Of a DNA stretch of 64,000 nucleotides, positions 49,600 through 61,700 are shown one piece after another. Origin of the DNA: Sphaerolaimus hirsutus (lineage: Eukaryota; Nematoda; Chromadorea; Monhysterida; Sphaerolaimidae); NCBI GenBank assembly GCA_964036195.1, contig OZ038457.1, forward strand, positions 17,511,147 through 17,575,146. Reading direction: 5' to 3'. The notes under the pieces were generated by a model that saw only the letters and a program-made list of their open reading frames with translations, was not told where the DNA came from and ran no database searches. The position numbers and the translations under genes are program-made. Each line of letters starts with the position of its first letter. Positions within the stretch are counted from its first letter, which is position 1.

Positions 49600-52500
49600 T
49601 CACATAACGCACATCAACCACTGCTTGTAATCGGCCTGGTTTCTGCGCCGCCTTCTACACAGGAAGCACACCAGATGCTTGCAATGTTTGCAGCTGGGCA
49701 CGTTGTCGGGCGTCGCGCCGTACTTTTGCATGATCTCGGCGACTTCTGCGGCGCCGCCAGTGCGGTCGCGCGTCGCTTTGAGCATGTCGTTCGACGGCGG
49801 GCCCACTAGATCTGCGCTCGGACAGCTTATTGTGGCGCTGGGGTGTATACTGGGGGCGGTCCAAGACCCCAAATGTCATGCAAAGTGTCTAAACTCATGC
49901 CCAAAGTGCCATTTTGCTGGGCATTTTACATGACTTTAAACACTTTGCGTGATATTTTACATTTTACAGGTCTTTTTACAGGGTCTGGGACTGGCACTTG
50001 GACGGACATAAAGTAACGCTATACAATAATTGATACCATAATTTGATGAATGAGGTCACGTAAAAATTCTGCTTTAAAAAAAACCAAAAGTGGGAGCAAT
50101 GTGGTGTGCTAAGAAAAAAATTAATCTTTTTTTTATTCAGGTGGAAGATGGTAGTTTTCATTCTAAGGTGTACCGTCAGTAAACTAGATGTTGTGCGAAG
50201 GATGTTCGGCCACTCACTGCATCGGTAACAGTAGTTCTCAGTTAGGTTGTCGACCATGTTGCACATTTCGTACAGGAACACGTGCTCGATGCATTTGGGC
50301 ACCTGCATCTCGCCGAATTTTTTCAGAATTTCTTCGTTGCGCTGCTTCCGCAACTGTTCGCGCTTGGCGTGCTCTTGCGCGCGCGCCTGCGTAAACGTCT
50401 GTATTTTAGACATCAAAGCCCTACACACTAGTTGACAATGACACCAAATGTCAACTGGTTCCGATGCCAATTCAAAGACTGGTGACGAGTTGACGAACGG
50501 CTTTCAAATGCAAAATTGTCGAATCACGTTACAAATGAAGCTGTAGTGTTAAAATGAAAACTTTGCGGCACGTGCAACATACAAGACCGGCTTGTCGTAC
50601 ATTTTATGTACAGTAATGCGTAGTGTTACTCGTCAACAAGTTTTGAATGGGGGTCACAACCAGTTGACATTCCGTGTCGTTGTCAACTAGTGTGCGTAAA
50701 GCCAATGTGGCACGTGTATGTCAAAAAGCGCCATCGGCGTTACCGGTTTGGCGCGGCGGGCCTGCTCGGCGCACTGCATGATTCGTTTGCACATGGCAGG
50801 GTCATCTTGCCCGATCTGCTGTATCACCTTGGCCACTGTGAGATTATGCATGCGTGTACGTAAAAACATGCACGTTGTAAATTGTCGCGCAAAATGAAGT
50901 ACATCTGGTGCCAGTTCCGGAAGTGGAGAAGTAAGAATTGGAATGGAATGGCAAGTAAATGGGCAAAAGCGCAGTAAAATGGCAAAAGCGCAGTAAAATG
51001 GAAAAGCGAAGTGAAATGGCCAGTAAATTGGCTAAAAGCGGAGTAAAATAGCAAAAGCGAAGTGAAATGGCAAGTAAATAGGCAAAAGTGAAGTAAAATG
51101 GCAAAAGCGAAGTGAAGTGGCAAGAAAATTGGCAAAAGCGAAATCAAAACATTAAAATATAAAGTAATTTCTCTTCGCTTTTGCCATTTTACTTCTCAGT
51201 TCACTTCGCTTTTTCCTTTTCACTTCACTTTTGCCAAATTACATCTCACTTCTCCACTTGCGGAACTGGCCCCTGATCACTTTGGCACCTGGCACGCGGG
51301 CGGCTCGTTTGGCCAGCAAGTGGCTCAGCCATTTCTCCATGTGCTCCATGTTCTCCAATTGCGTTTTATCGTCGCCATGCGTCTCCACGTAGGCTGGGCT
51401 AGGGCTTCCGTGTTGCTGCGCACTTGTACCTGCAGGTGAGAGCTATTCATATACCTAGGTATTTTTTACCTAGATTGTTTGATTCAGATGTGTGAAAGCT
51501 TTGGCGCAAAATTTTCCCCAAAATGCTAATGATGGAATAGAACCATGTCTTATTTCACAACTACGACGCTGTATTTTCATGATAATCCTCAGATTACCTC
51601 GATACCACTATCGTTTTATGTTTCAGCGCTTATAAACAATTGAGGCGTCTACTTCTTGAAGTCGACAAGTCCAAAATATGACAATTTCGAGTTAGGCCCG
51701 GACTCTGGGGCTACTTCCGCAGATTTTTTTCCATTTTCCATAAATTTTTTGACCTCACATGCCCATATGGCTAAGTGCCAAATTCCCATGGCACTTGGTT
51801 GACCAAATTTCGGGCAAGAAGTCGACAAGTCCACTTAGTTTAGAGCAAGAGGTCGTCAAGTCCATCCTCTTCGTCCTTTTTTATGGGAAAAAATAGCAAG
51901 AAATGTGATATGTACGTCATGGACAGCTACTTCTAAAAGTCGACAAGTCCATAAATTGCCCATAAGGCAGCGTCGTCGTCGCCGGGAACAAAAATGTTCT
52001 CTAGTGCAAGAAGGCGACAAGTCCATTTCCCTCCGAAAACAGTTTTGCTCTGACCGAATCGAAAGTTATGGACATCCCATTTTTCACATATAGGTTGAGA
52101 GCAGGGGCTGAAAATTTGACACTTTATTGTCAACATATGGAACTTATTGGCGCACCGCACACTCAAAATTTTCAAGGGCGGTTCGAACGTTTTTGAGTTC
52201 TGCCAAGGCAGAACTCCAAGGGCGGTTCGAACATTTTTATTTAGGAAAATTTGTTGCATTTTTGGGACATTCGGATGAAGTTCACACGAATCCGGATGAA
52301 TTCACACAGTTTTTGTCCATTTGCATATCATAACAAAACGTTTCAAAAACATTGGGACACTTGCAATTCCGCCCTTGACTTAAGAGATACGCCCTTTAGA
52401 GAAGGTTGTTAGGCCGGAATTAGAGCTCAGCGTCGATTCGACGTGAAATGACGACATGAAATGACGTCGTGAAATTAATTACACGAGTGTGGATCATGCT

Positions 52501-53998
52501 ACGGGTCTACAATTTTCTAAGGATAATATATGAATCAATACCTTAATCGTGTCCAATACTGAGTGTTATCAGCCACAACTAGAGCGAATTGAAAAATTCA
52601 ATTTTTATCATTTCACGTCATCATCATTTCACGTCACAGTGTCAGGGAACAACTTGACATTTCACGTCAGACTATTGCAAGCAGCAGTCTGACGTGAAAT
52701 GTCAAGTATTTCCCTGACACTGTGACGTGAAATGATGATGATGTGAAATGATAAAAATTGAATTTTTCAATTCGCTCTAGTTGTGGCTGATAACACTCAG
52801 TATTGGACACAATTAAGGTATTGATTCATATATTATCCTCAGAAAATTGTAGACCCGTAGCATGATCCACACTCGTGTAATTAATTTCACGACGTCATTT
52901 CACGTCATCATTTCACGTCGAATCGACGCTGAGCTCTAATTCCCGCTTTATGGGAAACACATCTTATTTATCTTACCAAACATATTTGTGAAAAAAATTT
53001 TATAGGTAGATCTAGGCTTTGTCTTCAAAAATGAATAGAGAAATTTTTTTGTAATATCCACTTGTTTAAAAGATATTGAAGTTCACCATGTGGCATATTT
53101 GTGAAAACTGAAACTGAATTCCACCCTCTAGAAAGTGTCCGAATGTTTTCTTGCCTAGATGGCGCACTGACACTCAAAATTGTCAAGGGCAGTTTTTGAG
53201 TTCCGCCAAGGCGGAATTCCAAGGGTGGTTCAGACATTGTGCACTTTCCTACCTGTCTGAAATAATTCCGCCCATGCACAATCCGGGGCAATTCCGCCAT
53301 CGTGCAAAGTGTTCGAATGTTTCATGTGCGGAATTGAAATCGAGGGCAGTTTGAACGTTTTTGGATTCCGCCCCCGTTTTTAATTCCGCCCTTTTGAATT
53401 CCGCCCTTGAAAAAGTGTTCGAACTGCAACTGAAAATTCGAGTGTGCCGTGCAACAATGGAAAGCATGAGAGAGCCAAATTGGACACGCACCACGGGCCT
53501 GGAATTGGATCGGAAACTTAAAATGCGATTGACTCAAAATCACATTTTGTGGACTTGTTGACTTTTAGAAGTAGAGGCCTCAATTGGTAAATTATGAAAA
53601 AATTCGATGTTTTCAAATTTATTTTTAGTAGTGCTTTTGCACCATCGGTATTATACTGAAGATCGGTCGGTAGTCGGTACTGAAATCGGCCAAATACCTA
53701 GACGCAGGTTTGAGCTGTTTTTTCGATGACGTAATTTATATCCATCACTTGTTTCCCATACCAAAGTTATCCACAGAGTAAATACCGTATGACCTCGAAT
53801 AGACCCCCAGGTATTTATTTTCCCATCACACTTTCACACAGTTGGGGAGTTATTCAAGTGGGGGTGGGGGGTTAAACTCCAACTACCGCACTACCCACAT
53901 TGGTGACTGTCGCTGGCAGTCTGCTGTTCCGACTGCGTGTGCTCAACCCCTTCGGTCCCGGTGAGAAGCGTTCTTTCCGACTGCGTGTCGTCCATCAT
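49600..53998 (-). CDS. Unrecognised cysteine-containing protein, five exons
   Basis: Minus-strand exons: 53998-53899 (start MMDDTQSERTLLTGTEG), 51429-51289, 50835-50714, 50398-50218 and 49849-49600 (stop). The first four joins are phase-consistent. The exon 4 to 5 join is one base short, so a small exon is missed or a splice site is misplaced. The protein is hydrophilic with no membrane segment. It has a helical stretch (NMEHMEKWLSHLLAKRAAR), a basic coiled-coil-like stretch (QEHAKREQLRKQRNEEILKK), a Cys-containing stretch ending TENYCYRC, and a C-terminal paired-cysteine motif SCKHCKHLVCFLC that could bind zinc. I cannot name the family. The last exon's acceptor is the CCCCCAG end of a CCWGG element. 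The start faces UBE2J1 across 443 bp. Confidence 0.6.
49854..49996 (-). mobile_element. CCWGG-family copy supplying an acceptor
   Basis: Ends GGGCGGTCCAAGACCC and GGGTCTGGGACTGGCA, bordered by ACTGG and CTTGG. On the coding minus strand its 3' end (GCCCCCAG) is the likely acceptor of the last exon of the unrecognised gene, while the donor used lies further upstream. Confidence 0.7.
50420..50697. mobile_element. CACTAGTTGACA-family foldback, intron-resident
   Basis: CCTACACACTAGTTGACAAT at the left, the inverse at the right, AAAGC on both sides (50415-50419, 50698-50702). It occupies nearly the whole 315-bp intron 3 of the unrecognised gene, with splice sites about 16-21 bp outside it. Confidence 0.75.
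50909..51271. mobile_element. TGCCAGTTCCG foldback with AAGTGAAATGGC satellite
   Basis: TGCCAGTTCCGGAAGTGGAG at the left and CTCCACTTGCGGAACTGGCC at the right, with GCGAAGTGAAATGGCAAGTA units between. It is bordered by TCTGG and CCTGA, so it shares target preference and terminal TGCCAGT with the CCWGG family. Lies in intron 2 of the unrecognised gene. Confidence 0.7.
52152..53452. mobile_element. Middle element of the nest, GCACNGCACACTC ends
   Basis: GCACCGCACACTCAAAATTT at the left, AAAATTCGAGTGTGCCGTGC at the right. Contains repeated CAAGGGCGGTTCGAAC and AATTCCGCCCTTG units on both sides of the central palindrome. Confidence 0.65.
52411..52950. mobile_element. Near-perfect 540-bp palindromic foldback element
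   Basis: AGGCCGGAATTAGAGCTCAG at the left and CTGAGC..CTAATTCCCGC at the right open arms of about 250 bp that match base for base over most of their length. The arms share ACACGAGTGTGGATCATGC and GTGTCAGGGA and their inverses, and meet in a loop near 52675-52690. TGACGTGAAATGATG units recur. The end-joined remnant is at 3104-3154. Confidence 0.85.
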
Positions 53999-54441
53999 TT
54001 TGAGCGAGTTATTTTGGTGGAAAAGTGCTTTTAGTGGCTTTTTGGGGCCTGTGGTTGAGTTTTTATAGTGTTTTGAGGTTCTTTTGTGTTTTTGGAAGCT
54101 TCCTGGGAATTTATTTTTGTGCTGCCGCCGACATGGCGAGCCTGTGTCGTGATTGTCAAGGCTGCGCAAGTTAATGTTCAGTTGGCAAGAATAGCGAATT
54201 TCGGGAAGAATGAAATAAACTCCGCCTAATTTTGAAATATTTGATGTAAAAACACGTATTTCGCTAATCAATAACAATAAAGGTGGGTGTTGAAAGTTGA
54301 TGATCCCGCTTTATTTCCTCTACGCGACGTCATATGCTGCGACGTCGCCTGTACAGCTGAGTTGGCTGTATATGGACCGATCGCTCTGAAACGCCCAGTT
54401 TAATTGTTGACCCTTTTACCATTATCCATCGTTCGACAAAT
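53999..54441. promoter_or_regulatory. Shared head-to-head promoter region
   Basis: The first exons of the unrecognised minus-strand gene and UBE2J1 face away from each other across this 443-bp interval, the only long repeat-free spacer between two genes here. It includes CTACGCGACGTCATATGCTG (about 54320), a CRE-like TGACGTC on the opposite strand. Bidirectional activity is inferred from geometry alone. Confidence 0.5.
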
Positions 54442-57274
54442 ATGGAGGGTCAATACAGCACGAGAAGTCCCGGTGAGTAGTTTCTTTCCCTTTCAAACGC
54501 CTACCCGGTCCCCACTATAATTCTCGTTGTCATTTGCACGCAGCTGTGAAGCGGCTTATGTCTGAAGCTAGAGAGTTGAGGGAACCTACGGAACTTTACC
54601 ACGCCCATCCGCTAGAGGTTGGTTTTGTTTGCGCTGTCGAATGCAGTGTGCAACTTTGTGAAGTTATTGGACAAGTGCCAACGACCTATCAGAGTTGTTA
54701 AAAAGTTGTGTTTTTAGAAAACGTGAACGTAAATACGTTTTCCAAGTTTTGAGTATTGATATTAAGGCTAAAATGTTTTTAAAATACCCGGGAAAGCACG
54801 AATATAGCGTAAACTCTTAAACATTTTGAGGTGTTCTTGTTGATTTTGCAAATTGAATGCCTTTGTGTTTCCACATTTTCCATAATCGTACGGAATTGAC
54901 GTCACAACTGATCCTAGAATATTTATCAACATTTTACTCAAGTTTTGCACCTTGATGGAAATTTTTTAGTCATTCTTATCAGGAAAGCGTAACGGCTTTT
55001 TTAGAAAATGTAAGCGTAAGGATAAATACTCGGAATACTTGGGTTTTCCGGGTACATGTAAATACGTGATTGCAAAATATAAAGTACCGGCTACAAGTTT
55101 CAGTTGGAAATTTTCCAATACTGTGTAATAACATGCATGTCATGGCATGGTGTCTCACAGGACAACCTTTTCGAGTGGCATTTCACGGTGCGCGGCCCCG
55201 CCGACTCAGACTTCGCAGGCGGCATCTACCACGGGCGCATAATGCTGCCCGGCGAGTACCCCCTCAAACCGCCCAGCATCATGTTGCTCACGGTTGGCAC
55301 TGCATTTTCAGATGATACATGAATAGATTTCCACAATTTTTTTTTGCTAAAATCAGCATTGTTCGTACATCGACGCATTTTTCTTGCAGCCGAACGGCCG
55401 CTTCGAAGTGAACAAGAAAATCTGCCTTAGCATATCTGGCTTCCACCCTGAGACCTGGCAACCATCTTGGTCAAGTACGTTTTCAACCACTCATTGCGGC
55501 ACATTGGGAAAAGATATATCTGTTAACATTTCGGATAGTTCGGAATATCTATGAAGTCGTCAGCGTCAATTATTTCGCGACATTGCCGTCTCCCCAAAAA
55601 TACGTTGACAGGCAATAAGTGCATTCTCGATTTTCATTTTATAATGATTTTATCACGATACATGATTTTTCATTGTCTAATTTGACAAAACGAATGTCAC
55701 TTCCCAAACAACAGTCCGGACCGCCTTATTGGCGCTGATCGGCTTCATGCCGACGCACGGCGCGGGCGCCATCGGCTCGCTCGACTACACGTCCGACGAG
55801 CGCCGCGAGCTGGCAGACAAGTCGGCCGAGTGGCGCTGCGGGCAATGCGACAAGTGCATGGCCGATGTGTTGCCGCCGCTCACTGATAAGAGTAAAGAGG
55901 TTCAGGGCGAGGCGGCCAGGCTTGCTGAACAGATCGAATTTAAGGTTTGATGTTGATTCTGTATGACTTTTTGAGACCGGAAAAGTTATGGGGAGATGAA
56001 AGCTGTGAGTAACAATCCAACAAAGATTGTCGTTTCTCTTATCACGCCATTTTTCTTTCACTTTTTCACTTGACTTGACTAGCCAACTTGACTCGATTAG
56101 CCCCTGTTATTTACTTTTTTAATTTTAACAAAGACATTTTAACTTATTTTTGACATTTTAATTATGAGTTACCATTCCGTTTTCAGGATGACGATGGAAA
56201 AAGATCAACAGCGTCATCGGCAGCTAACAGTTCAGCCAATCTGCAAGCATTTCGCACAGGTAAACTTACAGTCACCATCCCTTCATGGGCTATAATTTCC
56301 TTCCCCATTAACCCCCTCCCCCAAAATACACAGAATTGGACACCCCAAGTTCACCATTGGCAAATGACGTTTCAAACTCAACGGCTGAATTATTACAAGC
56401 GGAAGGGAACGCGGTGCGCCAGCGCCGCGCAGAAACGCCGACTGCGGCACCCGTTGTGCAGCGGACACTCATTCCTCAGGTGTGGAGATTTTCTGTGGTA
56501 TTTGTGAGATGGTATTTGTGAAGGATTGGGGCGATTATCGTATACGGTCGACGATTAGCGGGCAAACAGAGGTCAAAATGCCATATCAACTTTGCCTAAA
56601 TGTGTTTTATGGTTTAAGTGCGTATAAAAAATCTTGGATACGTCCTTGGCCCCCCGGTCTATATGTGCACCGGGTTTACAAGCGCACCGAGTTCTCGCCC
56701 ATTCGATGGTGTGGAGTCTATACTCCGAGAACATAAATATGAATGAGTGATATTGTACGACGCGGTGTTGCGCGCTTGCGCGCAAATTTTTTGCAAACTG
56801 TGTGCAAATTGCCACATAAAAGTGCTGTTCCTGGCATCTTTTATGGCCTGCCTGGAAAGAGGGGGGCGGCCCCCCCTATGGTGTCAACAAAATTTTTTAC
56901 GGGAAATGGAAACGGAACAAAATTTTTCACTTGCCGGAAACGGAAATTTTTTTGACTTGCCGGAAAACGGAAACGGAAAAAACATTTCACTTACCGGAAA
57001 ACGGAAACGGAATTTGTTTTGCACTTGCCGGAAAACGGAAAAAAAATTTGCCTGCGGAAAACGGAAAGTTGACACCCTAGCCGCCCCCGACCCCCCCTGG
57101 CTATCTATCTCTCAATTCAACTCAATCTCACAGGACCCCCGGCTGATAGAAGCCGCAGCCCAGTCACAAACCGGAAACACAATCCTCATAGTGTTCGTGT
57201 GCCTGGCGCTGGCGGCGCTCATGTTCCGCAGATTGGTGTTGGTCAACGGCAATGGAGTGGATTATGGAAACTGA
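54442..57274 (+). CDS. UBE2J1: Ubiquitin-conjugating enzyme E2 J1, tail-anchored ER enzyme
   Basis: E2 enzyme of ER-associated degradation, held in the ER membrane by a C-terminal anchor, catalytic domain in the cytosol. Eight exons join in phase to 303 aa: 54442-54472, 54544-54617, 55161-55292, 55390-55474, 55715-55944, 56187-56259, 56334-56479, 57134-57274. [20 protein letters not shown] matches the family N-terminus. [25 protein letters not shown] and [10 protein letters not shown] follow, with the active-site Cys at residue 91. PETWQPSWS and GAIGSLDYT are the UBC6-like signature. A variable linker (residues about 190-255) leads to one membrane segment, [16 protein letters not shown], near the end. 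The start gives the conserved N-terminus without extension. Intron 7 contains a CGGAAAA hAT-like element in a GGACGTAGCC-like fragment. Confidence 0.96.
54690..55078. repeat. GTAAATACG satellite element fragment
   Basis: Begins CAGAGTTGTTAAAAAG and carries GTGAACGTAAATACG and GGGTACATGTAAATACG units like the element at 36517-38405; no matching right terminus. It fills much of UBE2J1 intron 2. Confidence 0.5.
56877..57079. mobile_element. hAT-like CGGAAAA MITE in UBE2J1 intron 7
   Basis: TATGGTGTCAAC (one change from TAGGGTGTCAA) and GTTGACACCCTA, with octamers GCCCCCCC and GCCGCCCC that differ at one base. CGGAAAACGGAAA body. Confidence 0.8.
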
Positions 57275-57317
57275 TTTGCTATTAACTTTTTGTGGGATTA
57301 CCTTTTTTACCCCAGAC

Positions 57318-58716
57318 GCTAGTTGACATGGCAATGTCGTGTCAACTGAATGTCAACTAAATAACACAACAAAAATTTAAGCATCAGACTTAACGGAAGC
57401 AATGATAATAAAGTGTCACTTTATTAAATCCAACTATGCTCTATCACATGGGAAAGTTGAAGTCACATAATTCACCAAAATTTAGTTGACACGAAGGTAG
57501 TTGACATCCAGCGTGTGTGGTGCCGAAATTTCCGTGTCGATGCAGAGTTTTATCGAGTGGTTAGAAGGTTCATCGGTTCTGGGGATTTTTGGTTTGTCAG
57601 TTGTACATTTTGTGGATTCTTTTTTATTCTTGCCGAGGTTTCCAGTGATATGTAGGTTTACTTTCAAAATGCTTTTTATTTCGCGTGTATTGGTTACTTG
57701 TATTTCGTTGTTGACAGCGCATCTTCTTTCCCAATTTCTTGTACACATGCACACTAGTTGTGATGGTCAACAGTAACATCAGTTTTACACATGTTTCAGT
57801 TGACGGGAACGCATCAGTTTTGTCAACACCAGTAGACGAAGAAAAAATTGCGTTGTGGTTTATCAAAACATGTTTGCATACGATTTATTTAGTTGACCGA
57901 TGCGCAACTGTCCAGTAGTGTGTATGTGTGGGCGCCAATAGTGACAACCGAAACTTACGCTGTATATGATTTACTGTTTCACGTGCCTTTTTACATGCAT
58001 TTTCTTTTTGTCAACGAGGCAGTTTTCTCGATTGTGAAAACTTGAAACTGCCGGGTTAACATGGAAAATGTGTAGAATAAGTCGTCAGATGGGGAGGGTG
58101 TGTGTAAATAATTGAATGAATGTCGGCATTCTTCCGTTTTAGTAATGCGCTTAGAACCCCAAGATGTTTATTTTATTTGTGTTTTTTTTTATTAGAAAAA
58201 ATACGGTTGTGAGACTGCGGATTCTTATTTCCGTCTGTATAAATCGTCGCATCTGCTGGGCTTCTCTTTCATATTGGCTGTTTGTAGTTCATGCAAAAAA
58301 TGAAATCAACTGAATGCGTTTAGCGGGGCACGTGGGCGTTAAGAACTGCAGAAATCTGTAACAACTGCAAACATGTTAACAAACATGCTTTACATATTTA
58401 TTTGCCTACGCCCAGTGATTGCCCAGTTTGCAATGGTCTGTGTAAACCCGGTGCACATGTAGGCACATTTTCCCACAAGTAAATCTGTCCTCATACTGTC
58501 GATTCTCTATAAAATACACTATTCTCTATATTTACATACATATCAGCGATTTTTGTAGGAATCCCCCCGCTCAAAAATCCTGAATATATCTCTGGCTAGC
58601 CCCTCAATCACCGGGTCTACTTGTGTACCGGGTTTACATGCGCACCGGGTTTTGGTCCTTTGCACTTGCACACGCACCTTCCCTTGCCCGCAGTTGTGTT
58701 TGAATGAATCCAGTGC
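57318..58716. other. Spacer after UBE2J1 with CTAGTTGACA-family remnants
   Basis: Copies of CGCTAGTTGACATGG (57318) and AGTTGACATCCAGCGTG (about 57500) bracket a foldback, and further AGTTGACC/GTCAACAG pieces follow to about 57945. The rest is AT-rich. An AATAAA at 57407 could serve UBE2J1 polyadenylation. No exon seen. Confidence 0.45.
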
Positions 58717-58779
58717 TTGGTGTCGGTGCTACCGGGATCGGCCGCAGTGCCGCCCCAGCCGTGCGTCAACGCCGCAGCC

Positions 58780-61700
58780 ATGACTAGCATCGCCGTGCGT
58801 CGGCCGGCCGTGGTCGCCTGCGCCGTCGGAATTCTGGTCGTAGTCGCCGTCGCGTATTCGGGCTTGCTGTCGCCGAATGCGGCTGGCGGCCGCAAGCTGG
58901 GTGATGATAAGTTGGTTGGATTTTCCTTGAGATATTGCGTTGTTGTGGTTGGTTCGTTTGGCGACCACGTTTGACTGAAACTAAATCTCGCTGCGATTTC
59001 TGGAGGGGTTCGATACGAGAAGCTATTTTGTGCACAGCACGTGTCGAACATTGCCTTGGGGTTGCAGACAATCTGTCGCAAACATCACTGCATAATTGAA
59101 ACACCTACGCTTGCACACATTTAACATTGCGGACTTTCGTCGCAGCTTCACGGCCGCCTATCCACACCTACGATCCATCGATCTCAACTCCGTCTCATCT
59201 TTATCCGCTTTGGTCGAGTCGCCGCACCAATCGTCCAACCGGCAGCCGCTGTCTCTGGGCGCCGTCGACGGTGCCCTAGCCGCGGCCGATGCCGCAGCAG
59301 AGCGGCACGACGAGTACGAGATCGCTGGTGGGCGCGCTAAGTGGAGGCGTAAGCAGCCAGCTCAGCTGGAGAAGGCGAGGCATGGGGAAGTAGCCCTCAC
59401 TGCTCTGCCGGAGGTTTGCACTTGACACTTTTTATATGTTTTTTGATTTAGGTACTTGTAAGATTATAGGTGCCAGATCTGCCAGTATGTTGTTTCTTTG
59501 TCAAGCAATTTTGGAAGTGCGAAGGTGATGATTTGTGTGATCTAAATATTGTCTGTGTAAATTGACCAGGTAGTTTACTTGCATCTAACTAGTTATCACA
59601 CACAATTTCACCCGTCACTTAATAAGTTACTTACACGACAGCAATATCAAACTCTCAGGAGCCCCGCCGCTCGGTGCACCGCATCAAACTGCAGCCATTG
59701 GTTGAGGACACGCACACGATGTCGCCGCAGCAGCAAGCCGCAGCCGCCTGGTTCAGGGCCGACGCGGACACCAGCTACAATAACGCGTCCGCGGGGGTCA
59801 CTGTGCAGCCGGAGGATTTGGCACTTTGCCCGCAGCCGTCGCCGACACTTGGTTTGTTTTGCGTTTTGTTTGTTGATGGGGGGAATCACGTTGGTTCAGG
59901 GGTATCTTGAATTTTGAGCCTCAGTGGGGTAGGATAGATAGCAAATTGTTCCTCCGGAGGGATAGATGGCTGGAATTTTTTTGAGAAACATCGCTAAAAG
60001 TAGGTGAAAAATAGCCAAAATTAGGTATATAAGCACCAATAGTACAAAAAAGCTGAAAAAAGGCAATAAAATACATGAAATACCGATTTTAAAGGTGAAA
60101 ATCTATTTATAAAACAGTATGAAAATTAGCCATTGTGACATTTTGGTAAAATTTCGATGCAGATAGCTAGATAGCTGGGCGATCTGGTCTGGATGAGGGG
60201 GGGGGTCAGGTGATAGTAGCCAAAAAAAATTCACTCATTAAAAGACCCTTTTCATTTTCACCAAGAATCCTCCCTCCTTTTCTCCCAGTTGGCCACATGG
60301 ACCAGGCGGTCCTTTTGATCGCCGGCCTGAAGGAAAACACCGTGGCCGAAAGTTACCCAGAAGTGGCTGGGCGCAGCGAGTGGCGGCCATCCGAGTGCCG
60401 CGCGCGCAATCGAATCGCCGTGGTGGTGCCGTTCAGAGACAGGCAAAGTCACCTCAATCGACTCTTGGACTATCTGATCCCCATGCTGCAGAGACAGCTG
60501 CTCGATTTTAGGTTTATCGTCGTTGAACAGGTTCGCGGGTATTTGGTTGGAGGTTCATTTTAAGCGTTGCATTTTTGAAATGCAGCGTGGCTTCCCAACC
60601 AGGTGCCAGTCATGCCAACCCTGTAAAATGTCATGTGACATTTAAAAGACCCTGTAGAGTGTCATGTGTATCCAAATCTTGTTCTATAGTAGGGTGTCAA
60701 CTTTCCGTTTTCCGTTTTCCGTTTCCGCTTTCCGCAGGCAAATTTTTTTCCGTTTCCGTTTCCGTTTTCCGGCTGCTAAATTTTTTTTCCGTTTCCGTTT
60801 CCGTTTTTCCGGCTCATTTTCCGTTTTCCGGCTAAAATTTCAGTTTTTCCGCCTTTTTTCCGTTTTCCGGCTCAATTGTTTGTTTTTCCAACTTTTTTTT
60901 CATTTTCTGACTCAATTCTCTGTTTTCTGTTTCAGCCAAACTGGTAAACATGCATGCAGGTTCTCAATTATGTAAATTGTTCCTATTTCTAGCACGATTT
61001 CTGCAAAAAAAATTATTTCTGGATAAATTTCTGCAATTTTTTTTCCATTTCCGGCAAAATTTCAGCAAATTTTTTCCGTTTCCGGCATAATTTAAGCAAA
61101 TTTTTCCGTTTCCGTTTCCGTTTTCCGGCGTTTCATTTTTCCGTTTTCCGTTTTCCGGCAGGTGCAAAAATTTTTCCGTTTCCGTTTCCGTTTTCCGGCA
61201 AGTGTAAATTTTTTTCCGTTTCCGTTTCCGTTTTCCGCCAAAAAGTTTTTGTTGATACCCTATTCTATAGTATTCAAATCTTATGTTTTTGTGTCTAAAT
61301 CTTACGTTTGGACATGATATTTGTATACAAATACATAAAGTTTGGATACTATACAATAAGATTTGGATACACATGACACTGTACAGGGTATTTGACATGA
61401 CACATGGTCTTTTACACGGTCTGGGACTGCCCCCAGGTCGAGTCTCATAAATTAATGACTACGCAGTACGGCAAAGACCTGTTCAACAAGGGCCGCATCA
61501 TGAACGCCGCATTCGAGTTGGCCGAGTTGATGCGCGTCGACTGTGTAATCTTCCACGATGTGGACATGTTCCCGCAGGACGATCGCAACTTGTACAACTG
61601 CCCCCAGCCCGACAAGCCCCGGCATTTGGGTGCCTATGTCAACTCCCTCGGATATGAACTTTGGTCTGCCGGGTTTTGGGCGTGTGATTATGTGCTTCTG

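Larger units (their letters stand above)
51637..53586. mobile_element. Outer element of a three-level nest, CAATTGAGGC ends
   Basis: CAATTGAGGCGTCTACTTCT at the left and AGAAGTAGAGGCCTCAATTG at the right. The left arm repeats AAGTCGACAAGTCCA about five times (51657-52025), a satellite made from the terminus. In intron 1 of the unrecognised minus-strand gene. Confidence 0.75.

Noticed and set aside
54690-55078. Complete hAT-like element in UBE2J1 intron 2
   Set aside because: Only the left CAGAGTTGTT end and satellite units are visible; without a right terminus or duplication it is reported only as a repeat fragment.
58717-58779. Upstream ATG as galactosyltransferase start
   Set aside because: It is in frame and possible, but it would place 21 residues before the short cytosolic tail typical of type II Golgi enzymes; 58780 gives the usual layout.
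60586-60602. 17-nt microexon in the galactosyltransferase (RGFPTR)
   Set aside because: Flanking AG and GT look plausible, but including it leaves two bases over and puts the next exon into a stop; skipping it keeps phase 0.
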